DNA of 64,000 nt. It comes from Utricularia gibba (lineage: Eukaryota > Streptophyta > Magnoliopsida > Lamiales > Lentibulariaceae). The DNA lies in assembly GCA_002189035.1 (NCBI GenBank), contig CM007989.1, positions 5,735,001-5,799,000 on the forward strand, written 5' to 3'. How positions within the stretch are numbered: position 1 is the first letter of the stretch; each line of letters starts with the position of its first letter. Position numbers and translations under genes: made by a program. Below, piece after piece: positions 1 to 11,038 of the stretch. The notes beneath the pieces are model-generated. The model saw only the letters and a list, made by a program, of their open reading frames with translations, did no database searches and had not been told where the DNA came from.

Positions 1-429
1 AGAACAAATGTCCCGATGAAGGAAAATTTCTATCATTGTATATTTCAATGTGAGTGCATAGAAGTAATTTTACAGGATTTTTTTTATTTAAGTTACAATT
101 AAGTAACTATATATCTACTTTTAAAATACTACTTATAAGTTACAAAAACACTCATTTAATAAGTTTACTATTTACAATTTGATTAAGTTATTTATAAGTT
201 ATACAAAACACCCCCATTGTTTTCTACAATTTTTGAGTGAAAGTACACGAAAAAACAGAAAAAATATATATATACGAATATAATAATAATATTTTTCTAA
301 AAAAATATAATAGTTATTAATATAACTCCTAATTGGATAATATAATCATAATTTAACACTTAATTATATGCAATAAATTTATAGAAAATGACAATATAAT
401 AAAATTTATATATGACAACAACTTTGTAC

Positions 430-1060
430 ATTATGGAACTCCCAAGCTACTAATCCATGATCAAGAAATTCATTTTTACAACCATAGCTTAAGGAGTGTC
501 TTGAAGCAATTCAATAATCGGTACAACCCTTCAACAGCATATCATCCGCAAACCAATAGTAAAATTGATTTTTTGAATGGGGAAGTCAAAAAAATTGTTG
601 AAAAAGTTGTGATTCCAAGAGGAAAGAACTAGAGCCTAAGATCAAGAAATGCAACTTTGGCTATGGAGATAGCATACAAGACCCTAATTGAAAAATCATT
701 ATTTCAATTAGTCTCTAGGAAACATTGTAAACTATCCACAGCACTTGAGCATAAGGCTTGGTGGGCAGTAAAGAGGTTAAATCTAGATAGTAAACTTAGT
801 GCAAGCCATTTTTAAACTAGAGGAATTGTTGAACAATGCATATAAAAGTTCAAAGTTATACATAGCTAAGACTATTATTTGGAATGTTTACACATTACTT
901 GAAGGAACTTCACTATTGACTCTTTATAATATGAATCCTTCTTATGTAGAGTTAGTTCATGAGTTTGTATCCACTTTTATGTATAAAATACTTAATTTTT
1001 TGCTTATACCCAAGATTATTAAATTTAGATTATTGGGAAGTGATTTTGCGTTTAAATTGG
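430..1060 (+). mobile_element. Ty3/gypsy (Athila-type) integrase remnant
   Basis: Conceptual translation gives the order of an Athila-type integrase core and its downstream region. A YGTPKLLIHDQE stretch stands where the family has FGTPRAIISDRG. It is followed by TAYHPQTN, then an AYKT...LIEKS stretch, then ELEHKAWWAVKRLN and a KLEELLNNAY segment (about 800-880) that matches the usual QLNELEELRNEAY. Stop codons and frame changes interrupt the reading, for example near 630 and 810. The last open stretch (799-1077) is only the tail of this remnant and not an independent gene. No LTR or primer binding site is seen nearby, so this is a broken fragment. Confidence 0.75.
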
Positions 1061-1079
1061 TTGTTTTAAATCCTTGAAG

Positions 1080-3859
1080 GCACTTCTCGAGATAAAACTT
1101 ATCATGCACCTATGAGTGATGAAGTACTTTTCATACAAGCACTCTATAGGTTATGTATTCAAAGTCAACATATGGTTATCCTTGCTTCTACTCATGAAAC
1201 TCCTAAACTATTCTATTTTTCTTAATGTTGTTATAGCATAATGTGAATCCAGTGGCTCCAAGAGATGGATGTGGTATTGAAATTGTCCTCCAAGATGCTT
1301 TGATTCATTTTCTTAACATCCATAAAATTTGTGTGTTTTCTAGCTAAATTGCATGTTTTAGTGTTAGTTCTTAACGCTTTAGTAATGTTACTAACAGTTG
1401 TATTTTTATGCACGAAAGGGGATTAAATCATTGATTTAGTCTACCTTAGTTTTTTATATTTTCTAAGTATTAAGAGTAAATATTCACAAATTCTCTCGTC
1501 AATTTCTAAAAATAACCATTGCATGCAACATAAATCGGAAGGAAATGGAACAGAATTGAACAAGGAAAAAGTGTGTTGAGGGGGTGGGGACGAGCTAATT
1601 TCTTTGTGCACAAAAGTCACACAAGAAGTTGAAAAGCTTACCCTTAGTTATTTTGGCACAACCCCCCAACAACGTTCTTTTGGAAAAACTGAAACGATTT
1701 TAGAGGAGATACAAAGAGAAGAATGTAGGAGGAACAATCCAGAAGGAAGAAACTAAAAAAAGCATTTTCATTCAAACCAAAGAATAAGGAAATCGCTTTC
1801 ACATAGATGCTACTCCTAGTTAAGAAAAATATTGTTGGAACATGACTTACCCGTTCACATTTCTCTGCATTTTAACTCATGGTTTATGCTTGTTATGCTG
1901 CTTTGAAATAGTAGCTACTAACTTGTTTCTATTTTCACTCAATGAAGCTACAATTTTTTTATTTTAAAATCAGTGGCTAAGTTTAGAGTGACCAGGGAAA
2001 GGGGATGTGTGTTAGTTTTTCTAAGGATCAAAAGATTGAGGATGGTTCTATAGCCTTACTTCATCAATTGCATGATAGATTCAAGAGGAGGAAAAAAAAA
2101 ATTATCTAACCTGAGATACTTTATTTAGAAGTAAATCAAAGAATCAAGATGCAGGTTCATAGGTAGACTTTCTTGGATAGAGACCGATATGATTAGATAG
2201 AGCTAATCTTATTTTCATTAAGTGATAGACCTATGTATAATGTGATATATGAAAATTAAGATGATTAAACATTGAAGAATCTTAGAGAAGACCCGAGTAG
2301 TCTTAGGGGGTATTAGGTTTGAATGTTGATGATGGAGATGGTTTTCAGCATGCAACGCTAATCAAGTTGGTCATTATGACTGAATTGTGTGAGAACCACA
2401 CGCAAGAAATAAATGAGCAAAGTTGAACAATAGAATGCATTGAATCAAAGACAATGAAGGCACACAAACAAATGTAGAAATTCTACAGAACGACAACGGA
2501 AACTGTAGCAAGCTCGGTTGAATATTGGGACTCAACAACCTAAACAAACTAAACGGGATAGAAGGCCATGTGCGAAAGCCATGTGATCCACACTCCTTAA
2601 CATTAGTGGAATTGGTAACAAAGTTGATACGATATGGGTTATCCTTGCTTTCAATCTACATTGATGGATGTTGCCTTTAGTTTCCAAGATAGAAATCACT
2701 TTAAAACTTTAGGATCAAAAGCTGAGCAAACACTACTTTTGAAATCCATGAGACATCTATGTTTAAAGTTTGGTAAAGTTAAAGTTTAGTATTTACCGTA
2801 TTCTTCCATGTAATTCTCTATATTTCTTGTTATGTTACCACTGGCCTCTACTAGGAACAAAAATTGAATTTGATATCCAAAAATGCATGAACTTTATCAG
2901 CTTTTGTGTTGGACCTGAAGCCACTGTATACTCTCTTCTGATTTATAACTTGTATGGATTAAAATTACAAACTTTGATACCGAAAAAAATTCATTCTTAT
3001 AACAATCTTATCAAAATTTTTGATTATAGATCCGTTAGGCTTAATTAGCCTGTAAATTGCTAAGTATGCGATTGAAGAACTTCAAAGGCCGCTTGTTTTA
3101 ATTTTCGTATTGAGGAGCATCCCTTGATTTTGACGTGTTCTCATTCATCACTTGCTGTCCCATTTACCCTTATAACCCAATGAATCAAACCAGTCACAAC
3201 TTAGCCACTAGCCGACTGCTTGAGTGAAAAAATCGAACAACACAAATTTCAAAGCATAACAATGTTAATACCACTCAAACGAGAAATACATAGCTTTCCG
3301 AGGTTTTCACAAGGCGGGGCAATGTCGAGTCTCCATCTGGCCCTATGCTCATGCTCCAGAGATTAACGGGGGCCCTGACTTTAGTTGGAGGCCACCTACA
3401 GATTGTGAACGGTGGTTTCTGGATGTGTTGGCCTTTGCGTGTCCATGTGGTGGTTTTTCCTTTTTACATAAAGCACGTGACTATTATGTGATAAATCTTT
3501 GGACATTACTCGAAATAATACTATGTAACTCTTTCTATAATTTTTATTTTGACGTTAGCATTTACAAGTTAAATGGCAACCACCACGGCAATGATTCTTA
3601 GACGCGTAAGACACAGATATATACTTACCTAATTGTGATAAGTCATTCCAAAAATCTATCTTATGTATTTTGAGTTGCTGCTAGCTAACAGATTCGTCGT
3701 TGGTCCTAAGAGAAGAAAAGGTACTCCCAATCAGCTTCGTCCCGCTATTCATTTCTTCTATCTATGTTCCTTTACAGGTCGAAACAGGTTTCAGTTATGT
3801 GTAATAGTCTAGCTAATTAAGCAGATCGTTTGAGATATCTGTGTGTATGGACGCTGATC
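1080..3859. other. Unassigned sequence between the integrase remnant and the MADS gene
   Basis: I see no supportable gene here. Open stretches at 1231-1413 and 2770-3048 are short and resemble no family I know. The part at 3300-3480 is more GC-rich than its surroundings but has no recognisable coding content. The last few hundred bases (about 3500-3859) lie downstream of the MADS stop codon and probably include its 3' untranslated region. Confidence 0.5.
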
Positions 3860-5516
3860 TTATGGGCACTGCAGGAAGACATCATCCATTATGTTGTTGC
3901 TTTGGCATCCTTCTCCACTGTGGCCGGCTTGAGTAGCACTTGTTTGAGAGATGACCTCAAATATGTTGGGGGAAGAACGCTCCCTGCAAAATGAACAACC
4001 AAAAACCAGTGACTGGTTGATGCTGCAGCAGAAAACAAGCAAGGACCAGATCATGTACCTCAAAGTTGCAGACGCGGCATCAGATCCAAAATTCACATGA
4101 TCTATGGCGCTTAGCTCGATTCCATGATCATCATGGTTATCGAGGGAAGCGTCCACCCCAAACACTTGAGCATCTGTTATGTACTGGACCACTGTGTTTA
4201 TTTGCTGCCATATGAGGAAAAAAGATCATTCTTTTTAAGCAACGCTGCTAGATTCTCTGTCCATAAGCCCTGTTGAGAGCTTTTTGAAATGGACGAAACA
4301 TAAAAATACGCAAGGCTAAGCAAAGATCGAATATGTCTAAGCGAAAATATCCCTATTGGGAGCAGCTATACCTGTATGGTATCTTGATAACTTGATGGCT
4401 GCTCAACCGCACTCAAGAGAATTTCCTGTAACAATGTTGGTATTAAGATTGGACAATGTGCTGTTGTACCAGGATTAGATCCACAAAGAAAACGAAGACA
4501 CGAGAATATGGTCTGATTATCAATCAACCTTTCTTTGTGCCACGCGACGTAGTGCTTCTGTGAGACGGATTTCGCATGACTGAAATTCTTCCAACGATGT
4601 GAACTTCTCAGATTCAGGTTCGAATACCCTTATGAAAAAATATACAAGCTTTTAACACCAAACACACAGACTGACTCTAATATAAAATGAATGCCATCTC
4701 CCTTTGTTGGAGTTAACCTGACTTGCTTGTCATCTCTCTCAAGCTGATGCTGCAGTTCAATGATCTGTTTCTGGATTTCCTGGAAAAAATATATGCTGCT
4801 AAAGTGAAACGCTTAAAAACAAATGGAACGAAGATTAACTGGTGCTACTTCAACCTCAATATCAGAGCCAGGGGTCGCGGGGCTGCTCCATAGCAATTGC
4901 ACATCGGCCTATTGTGTGAGGAAACTAGAAATACAGGAAAATAGAGAAATTGGAATGTAATGAAAAAAACCTCTGCAATGCAAGATCTTTCTCTGTTTTG
5001 ATTTTCATTATAGTGCTAATGATTTGCTGCAGAAACCATTTGGAAGTCAGCCACGAACATTACATGCTTTTACTGGAGATATAAGTTTAAAATCATCACC
5101 TCCTTGTTGGCAATGATCCTGCATTTATCCATATAACACACACACTGTTGCACGAATACACGAACTGGAATTAATGCAAAATCAGTACAAGAGGCCAATT
5201 ACCCTCCTCTATCGCGATCAGAGAGACTAATGTAGCGAAATATCACATCCTCAACCCTAGAGTCGAAATCCACCAGAAACAGATTCAGCATTCAACACAT
5301 TTATCTCCAAAGGAGTGTATTTTTTCGGCACCTTTTCCTGCCGGAGAAGTGGCTGAGACGGCCGGAGGGAGACAACATGATCAAAGCCAAATCGATATCA
5401 CATAGGACGGCGATTTCGTAGGCTTTTTTTATGAGGCCATATCTTCGTTTGGAGAAGGTAACCTGCCTATTGGTGGTGTTCTCAATTTTCTTAATAGGAA
5501 GCTTACTTCGTCCCAT
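3860..5516 (-). CDS. MIKC*-type MADS-box transcription factor (AGL66/AGL104-like)
   Basis: Predicted nuclear DNA-binding factor of 275 aa. Ten exons fit in frame with GT-AG junctions: 5516-5332, 5256-5203, 5118-5100, 5026-4971, 4882-4855, 4779-4718, 4628-4529, 4425-4372, 4204-4059 and 3983-3860 (stop). Residues 1-62 form the MADS domain ([13 protein letters not shown] start, then [14 protein letters not shown] and [15 protein letters not shown]). Residues 63-86 resemble the I region of AGL66/AGL104 ([16 protein letters not shown]). Residues about 87-170 form a K-like coiled coil, including [19 protein letters not shown] and a [15 protein letters not shown] segment matching YEPDPIRFTTMEEY of that clade. 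The C-terminus is shorter than in Arabidopsis AGL66/104. MIKC* proteins act as heterodimers in the male gametophyte (pollen) of Arabidopsis; that role here is inference. Exon 3 is only 19 nt. The exon 5 acceptor is a tandem GAG/CAG site, so one Ser is optional. Confidence 0.9.
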
Positions 5517-6640
5517 ATGCTCTTCTTCGTGTCCCTGTGCAGATGGATATTTCTGGTGAGTCTTGAAATAGGCAAAGAGGAAGAAAGCTGCGAAAAAGGC
5601 GGATTGGTGTTCATATGTGGAATCTGAGGCAACGATCAGCGCGCTCTGGGGCTATGTGCCGTTAGAATCGGTTGATTCCACTACTTTTTCTTTGTTTTTT
5701 TTTATTTTATTTTATAACTTTTCATTCTTGAACTGGGTTTGGGCGTAAAAAAGAATTTTGTATATATGGGCCAAGAATTATATTGTTGTTAATAATTATA
5801 AAATTATTACTAATCTAATTCAATATACTAAATTCATAAAATTTAGTATATTGTTACTCCAAAATGAGTGAATTTTAAATGAAATTAAGATAAACGGCAT
5901 TCAATGACATGTAAAATATGAAACTTAAGTGTTATGTAATCATAGACAATAATTTCACTATATAAAATATACGGATAGAAACATGAACACTATATACATA
6001 ATATGTTCAATAGTATATTACTATGTGGATGTTAGAGATTATTATAGTAACCTAGAAGATTAGTATGGGGCGATGTGATATTCAATGGACTATAGGAGGA
6101 TCCCAAGTGTGAAGTATTCGAAAAGGGCTAAGCCATGAGGAGGTTGCACTAAGGAAGTTTGTTGAGAGTATGTAGGCATGGTGCGTGGGGGTGAGGAAGT
6201 TGGAAGGGTTTAGGAGCAAAGAACTTCAATGACTATAATGAAACACATATGAGAAAGTTGGAAGGATTTACCCTTGCACAAACAACGTGCATCATTAAAA
6301 GGTCAGAATGGTAATAACACTATTTATCGATGGTATATGAACATAAGATATGAAAAATGGGTCAATGGTTGATGTTGCATCAGATTTCATCATATTTATA
6401 TTAGTTTATGTGTGAGATTATTAGAATTATACGAATTAGAATAGTAAAAATGTCAAAATGTGTATTAATCAAAATATTTTCATAAAAATATAATTTGGGT
6501 CATTTTTATCTTGGGTAAAGTGCTAGGTGATTTTACTGTTTATCCAAACTCATATAGGTCCAATCCATTTAGGTTGGACTGCATAATCCAATCAATTTGT
6601 GAAGTTAATATTAGTCTAGAGGCAAAATTAGAATTATATA
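5517..6640. other. Upstream region of the MADS gene and AT-rich spacer
   Basis: The roughly 150 bases upstream of the MADS start codon are GC-richer and probably hold the 5' leader. Beyond about 5690 the sequence becomes AT-rich with no gene I can support. A T-rich run (about 5690-5720) separates the two parts. Confidence 0.4.
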
Positions 6641-7175
6641 TAGTGGGATATAAATCGGATGAGGATAATCGGTCTATGGAAAGCTGCCAAAAGATGTTCT
6701 GATACCCTAACGCAGGCCGGCAGGCCGATAGGGTATGTCAGAGTATGTCAAAAGCGGCCGTTTCAGACAGATTGAAAAGTAGCCAAATTACAGCAGAGCA
6801 GGCGGCCGACATCTGAAAAGTGAGATCATAATGTAGGCGCAGAGTGTAACCGATATCTGCGAGATGCAGGATTAGGTTAGATTGACCTATTATATAAGTA
6901 GAGGAAATCATGAAGGAGAATGGGTTCGACTCTCAGCCCTTCAACTTGTATTTTTCTACACCATCTCCATCGAGTGAAGATTTTTCCGGCGAGCCCCGAT
7001 AGCTTCTTGGTTTTTCCGTCCCCTGGCAGTTTTCACGTAAAAAGTCTCCCTCCACTTCTATTTTCATAACACGCACAAAACCAAGCACAAAACTCACACC
7101 CAGGTTCGACGCCTCTAACAAACTCTATAACTCGAAAATCGGTATCGACCCCAGTGCCGATTTTCGACCTTAACA
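6641..7175 (+). mobile_element. Solo LTR of a Tat-lineage Ty3/gypsy element
   Basis: About 535 bp matching, along its full length, the LTRs found at 28687, 29112-29642 (reverse) and 36939-37303. Shared landmarks are the start TAGTGGGATATAAATCGG, the block GATAATCGG followed by GAAAGCTGC, the block CATCTGAAAAGTGAGATCA, the promoter-like CTATTATATAAGTAG (TATA at about 6890), the ACGTAAAAAGTC block, and the end CGATTTTCGACCTTAACA. No internal element sequence lies beside it, so it is a solo LTR. The flanks are both AT-rich (ATATA to the left, AATAT to the right) and do not give a clean 5-bp duplication. Confidence 0.85.
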
Positions 7176-7359
7176 AATATATGCATGTAGATGAAAGATA
7201 AGAAAGGCCGGTGGAAAAGAATGGAGAAGGCTTGGAACCACATGCAATAGGTTAGGTCAATTGGAGTGAGTGGAGAGACGAAAAATATCTCTAGTTTGCA
7301 GATATTTTTTTCTTCCAATGATTATTTTTGTGTTTTCTGGTGAATTAGATGGACAAACC

Positions 7360-7600
7360 AGAGTTCTAGTGTGACACTAGAACTATCCTTCTATGTCTAA
7401 AATTACAGCTGAGACCTGAACAGAAGAGGAAGAAAGCTTGTGAACTTGTTTGAAAAAAAAGATGAAGGAAGAGAAGTTTCAACATAACACTAGAACTAAC
7501 CTCCAAAGTCCATAAGTGTAGGTGAGGTACGAATGAAAGACAAGAAAACTTGAGAACCTACAATTGGTGAAGAAGATGAAAAATACTGGAGAATCTTGCC
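7360..7600. repeat. Degenerate tandem duplication, about 120 bp unit
   Basis: The block beginning ACACTAGAACTATCCTTCTA (about 7370) is followed about 120 bp later by ACACTAGAACTAACCTCCAAAG (about 7490). Both continue with a GAGACCTGAACAGAAGAGG-like or GAGGTACGAATGAAAGACAAG-like stretch and then a CTTGTGAAC or CTTGAGAAC motif. The copies are clearly related but diverged. No coding role is evident. Confidence 0.5.
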
Positions 7601-8100
7601 AAATATTTTACTTTTGGATCCTTTATTTCTTACATGTTTCACTTCTTGAACTTGCAAGCGATTTACGTTTCATGTTTGAATGTTTAACTTGCTTGAATGT
7701 CTCACCTATAGTACCTCTTTGTTTCGTTATTTTCATTATTGTTTTCGCATGCATTCTTTGAACTAGAAACCTAAGATGAATTTTAATCCATTCTCATTCA
7801 GTTTGATTTTGGATTAAGTGCATTGACATTGTTTGTTACTTGAAATATCAATTTATGTAATTTGTTTTCTGCTTTTAGTTTAGGAATCAATAAAAGTCTT
7901 TTAATTGTAGTTAGAATAGAAATCCACTATTTGAAAAACCCCCTTGTTTAATTCAACTTATGTATATGACCAATAATTAAAAATCATTTACTCTTTATGG
8001 ATCAATTTAAACTTACTATTGTTACATTGATTTTCTTATTAATTGTATGTGATTTCTATATTTAGAATACAAATGATTTTTTTATGAGAAAAACCTTTAG

Positions 8101-8349
8101 ACTTTGTTTGGTTGATATATTTAGATATTGATAAATTTAAATTATTTGGATTTAAAAAAAAACTCAAATATTTAGGTATAAAAACACTCTTATACTTCCT
8201 TGGGTATACATATATCCATATATTCAGGTAATATATGGGTATAATTATTATTATATCCATATAATTGGTATAATTATAACTACATACTAAACAACATAAT
8301 TTTATTAAATCCATCATAAACCAACCTTATACTTTCATATCAAACAAGG
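8101..8349. mobile_element. MITE with short terminal inverted repeats
   Basis: A 249-bp AT-rich element. The left end CTTTGTTTGGTTGATAT and the right end ATATCAAACAAGG are imperfect inverted repeats. A direct repeat CTTTAG flanks it on both sides (8095-8100 and 8350-8355), which I read as the target-site duplication. It holds no transposase. Ends of the form TTTGTTTGG are common in plant hAT-like and related MITEs, but the family is not certain. Confidence 0.6.
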
Positions 8350-8355
8350 CTTTAG

Positions 8356-9730
8356 GTCATAATTTGACTATCAATGCAGTTCAATCGAAACCCTTATTTT
8401 GAAGTTTTTTTGTTTCATAATTTGTCTATGAAGTAGGACTTACTTTCTTGTAATTTTTATTTTCAAATACCAATAACTATCCTTTGAAAACCCTGAATCA
8501 ACCTTGCTTACACATCAAGCTTACAATTAAAAACCCATTGCCCTCAATGAATCAATTGGAACTTGCCATTATTCCATTTATTTGAGTGTTGAATATTTGT
8601 ATGTTGTTTGACCTGTTTACAAATATTTTCATAATATTAAGCGTTTAGATGGTATATTTGTGGAAAGCAATGAAAAGATAATGAATAGTACTCTGGAAAA
8701 AAACAAGAAAAATCGAGAGTACTCGCACCCTAGGAAAGAAACTTCATTACAACGTGGTAAAGAGGTGAACCAAGTTTACAAAGCACAAAGACGTTCAAAG
8801 ATCTTCACGATTTTCACCTTCTTGGGGAGTGCTCTCCTTTACCAAAAAGCAGGTTCTTATTTTATTCTTCTTTCTTATTTATATTCTTGAAAAAAGTTCT
8901 TTATAAGATAGGGTTTTTTTCCTTTCATCTCTATCTTGACCAAATCTTTTGCAAGTGGTGATATATTCTCTTATTTGGGAAGGAAAAAGTCATTCACCCC
9001 ATCAAACTGCACAAGGAATTACAACTCGATGCTGTCTCGGCCTATCGGGTCTACAGGAGGACATTGGATACCTGTTGTTGTGCTTCTCAAAGAAAGCCCT
9101 TGTTGGCTGACTCGTGGCATGATTTACTTTGCCTCTCCCTTCAAGCTAATCTCTTCGCCCATGTTGAATGAAAGAACATAAGCAAGGGATTGATATTATT
9201 TTCCTTCCTCCCAACAATTTTGATGGAGTGCACTTCGCATCTAGGGATTTCTTACCAGAGCGCTACTCTATCTAAACACTCTTATTCAACAATGAGCACT
9301 TCTTGTCCAGACTTGCCTTGTTCAAACATGCCCCTTTGGGCATTACTCAATTAAATGCATCTCATCTAGGATCTTTACCTTGCATGGCAGCCGGCTCTTT
9401 TATGTCACAAGTAAATAAATACTTTTAACTAATATATTAAACACATATGAAAATAAGGATAGATATGCATTCAAGTAGAGATGGAAAATGAGGTGCTGCT
9501 AAGTTATTTAAGAAGCAAAAAGTGATTCTAAATTTGGAGTCCCCTTTGTAGGGAAAACTTCTAAAAGAAATATTTTTTCTGTATTATCGATATTATTGTT
9601 TAGGACAAAAATATGAAAGGAAGCCCAACAATATACTCTTCTGGGTATAATTCTTCTGTGGCCCAAATTGAAGACAAATACAAGAAAGTATTTGCAACAA
9701 AATGGCAAAGCCTTTTTATCCTCTTGAGGC
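8356..9730. other. No recognised gene
   Basis: Short open stretches at 8660-8890 and 8936-9181 have no similarity I can name and no convincing splice context. I see no structural RNA, LTR or transposase signature here. Confidence 0.4.
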
Positions 9731-10353
9731 GCGTCGAGGGTTTTTCTCCAAGTCGTTCAGGTGTTTCGCCTCGAATTAACGGCTGTCGGCGCGTCTAGAA
9801 AAACTTCGCGCCTTCCTATATTCTTGTTTCTTGAGGTGATTCCCTGCTGCTATTGTTGTGCATTTTTGCAGGTGTTTTCGAGTTGCTGTTATGATCGATT
9901 GTGTCCATGGGTAACTGTTGATGATCAATTGATTCTCTGGTCGCGGACTTGGTTTTTCCCTTGCGTGTTTGCCCTATTTTTCGTTCCTTGAAATCACCGG
10001 TTATGGGTGTAGGGTGTTTCCCTTCTTTGATGCCGCCCGAGTTTATTTCATCTATTTATCAGATAGCTGACATGTAAAGCGATGTATCTAGTGTACTTGG
10101 ATTTACGACTGTTTTCCCAAGATCTTTGTGGCAAGTTAATTGCGTTTGCTAAACGTGATATTCATCAAAGTGCTTGTTGTTTTGCAAGGCTTTGTGGAGT
10201 TGTGTTATCATCTGTTGGTCCGACTGTTTTGAGATTAAAAATTCTTCTGCTATTAGATAATTCAGAAAAGCATAACGTTATCATTTGCCGGCCAGTCTTT
10301 TGTTTCTTCAAATTGAATGTTTATTTGGTGAGGTGTGCAGTGTTTTAAGGAGA
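9731..10353 (+). promoter_or_regulatory. Probable ELOF1 5' leader exon and leader intron
   Basis: A GC-richer stretch with GCGCGTCGAGG and GGCGCGTC motifs (about 9727-9800) looks like promoter and 5' untranslated sequence. A donor-like TTCTTGAG|GTGATT at about 9834 and an acceptor-like GTGTGCAG|TGTTTT at about 10340 would remove a leader intron of about 500 bp ending 13 bases before the ELOF1 start codon. This is inferred from splice-site look and would need transcript data. Confidence 0.45.
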
Positions 10354-11038
10354 ATGGGCAAGAGAAAGTCAAGGGCAAAGCCTCTGCCTAAGAAGAGAAT
10401 GGACAAACTTGATACCGTATTCCGCTGCCCCTTCTGTAGTCACGCTACCAGTGTTGAATGCCGCATGTAAGTTCTCTTTTTTGAAAATTCCCCTTTTGCT
10501 ATATTATTTTTCGTCTGTTACGATGAAAAAAATGTGAATATTTACATTTTGCAAAACTCCGTGTATGGTTAAAATTATTGGAACCTATGATGTTTCCCAC
10601 TGAAACTTATGAAGTCACCCTTCACTTTCAGTGACATGAAGAACCTTATAGGGGAGGCATCATGTCGGATATGCCAAGAAAGCTTTAGCACTACTGTGAA
10701 CTGTATGTGCTCTTGCACCTGTTTCACCAGCTTTTTTAGAAATCGAAGCATTGCTTGAAATATTCATAAGTTATCTTAAAGAAGCGAGTCTTCATAATTT
10801 CCCTTCCAGTAGTATGATAAGGGCTTTCTTGAATAACCATATTTCTTTATTTTTCAACAGCCCTCACAGAGGCTATCGACATGTAAGTGCTATATGAATT
10901 TATCCATGTTTTTTCATTCACGCTAAAGACACATTCCATGGAATATTAAAGAAACTGTCTCTTGATTACAGATACAGCGAATGGATTGATGAGTGTGAAC
11001 GAGTCAACAATGCTGAGGAGGAAGAGGAAGAGGCTTAG
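10354..11038 (+). CDS. ELOF1: Transcription elongation factor 1 homolog (Elf1/ELOF1)
   Basis: A 90-aa zinc-binding transcription elongation factor that associates with elongating RNA polymerase II in the nucleus. Four exons join in frame with GT-AG introns: 10354-10466, 10632-10702, 10861-10882 and 10972-11038 (TAG stop). Residues 1-18 form the basic tail MGKRKSRAKPLPKKRMDK. Cys25/Cys28 (CPFC) and Cys49/Cys52 (CRIC) are the two halves of the zinc site. YSEWIDECERVNN is the conserved end of the fold, followed by an acidic Glu-rich tail. Length and sequence match plant ELOF1 closely. The third exon is only 22 nt. Plant copies commonly have HGTSVEC and ALTEPID where this has HATSVEC and SLTEAID, which are mild changes. 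It looks intact and functional. Confidence 0.95.

Noticed and set aside
3300-3480. GC-rich patch that looked like possible organelle-derived DNA
   Set aside because: I could not match it to any plastid or mitochondrial gene, so no transfer is claimed.
5429-5632. Minus-strand open frame overlapping the MADS start
   Set aside because: It is a shifted reading of the MADS exon 1 and leader; the MADS frame is strongly conserved.
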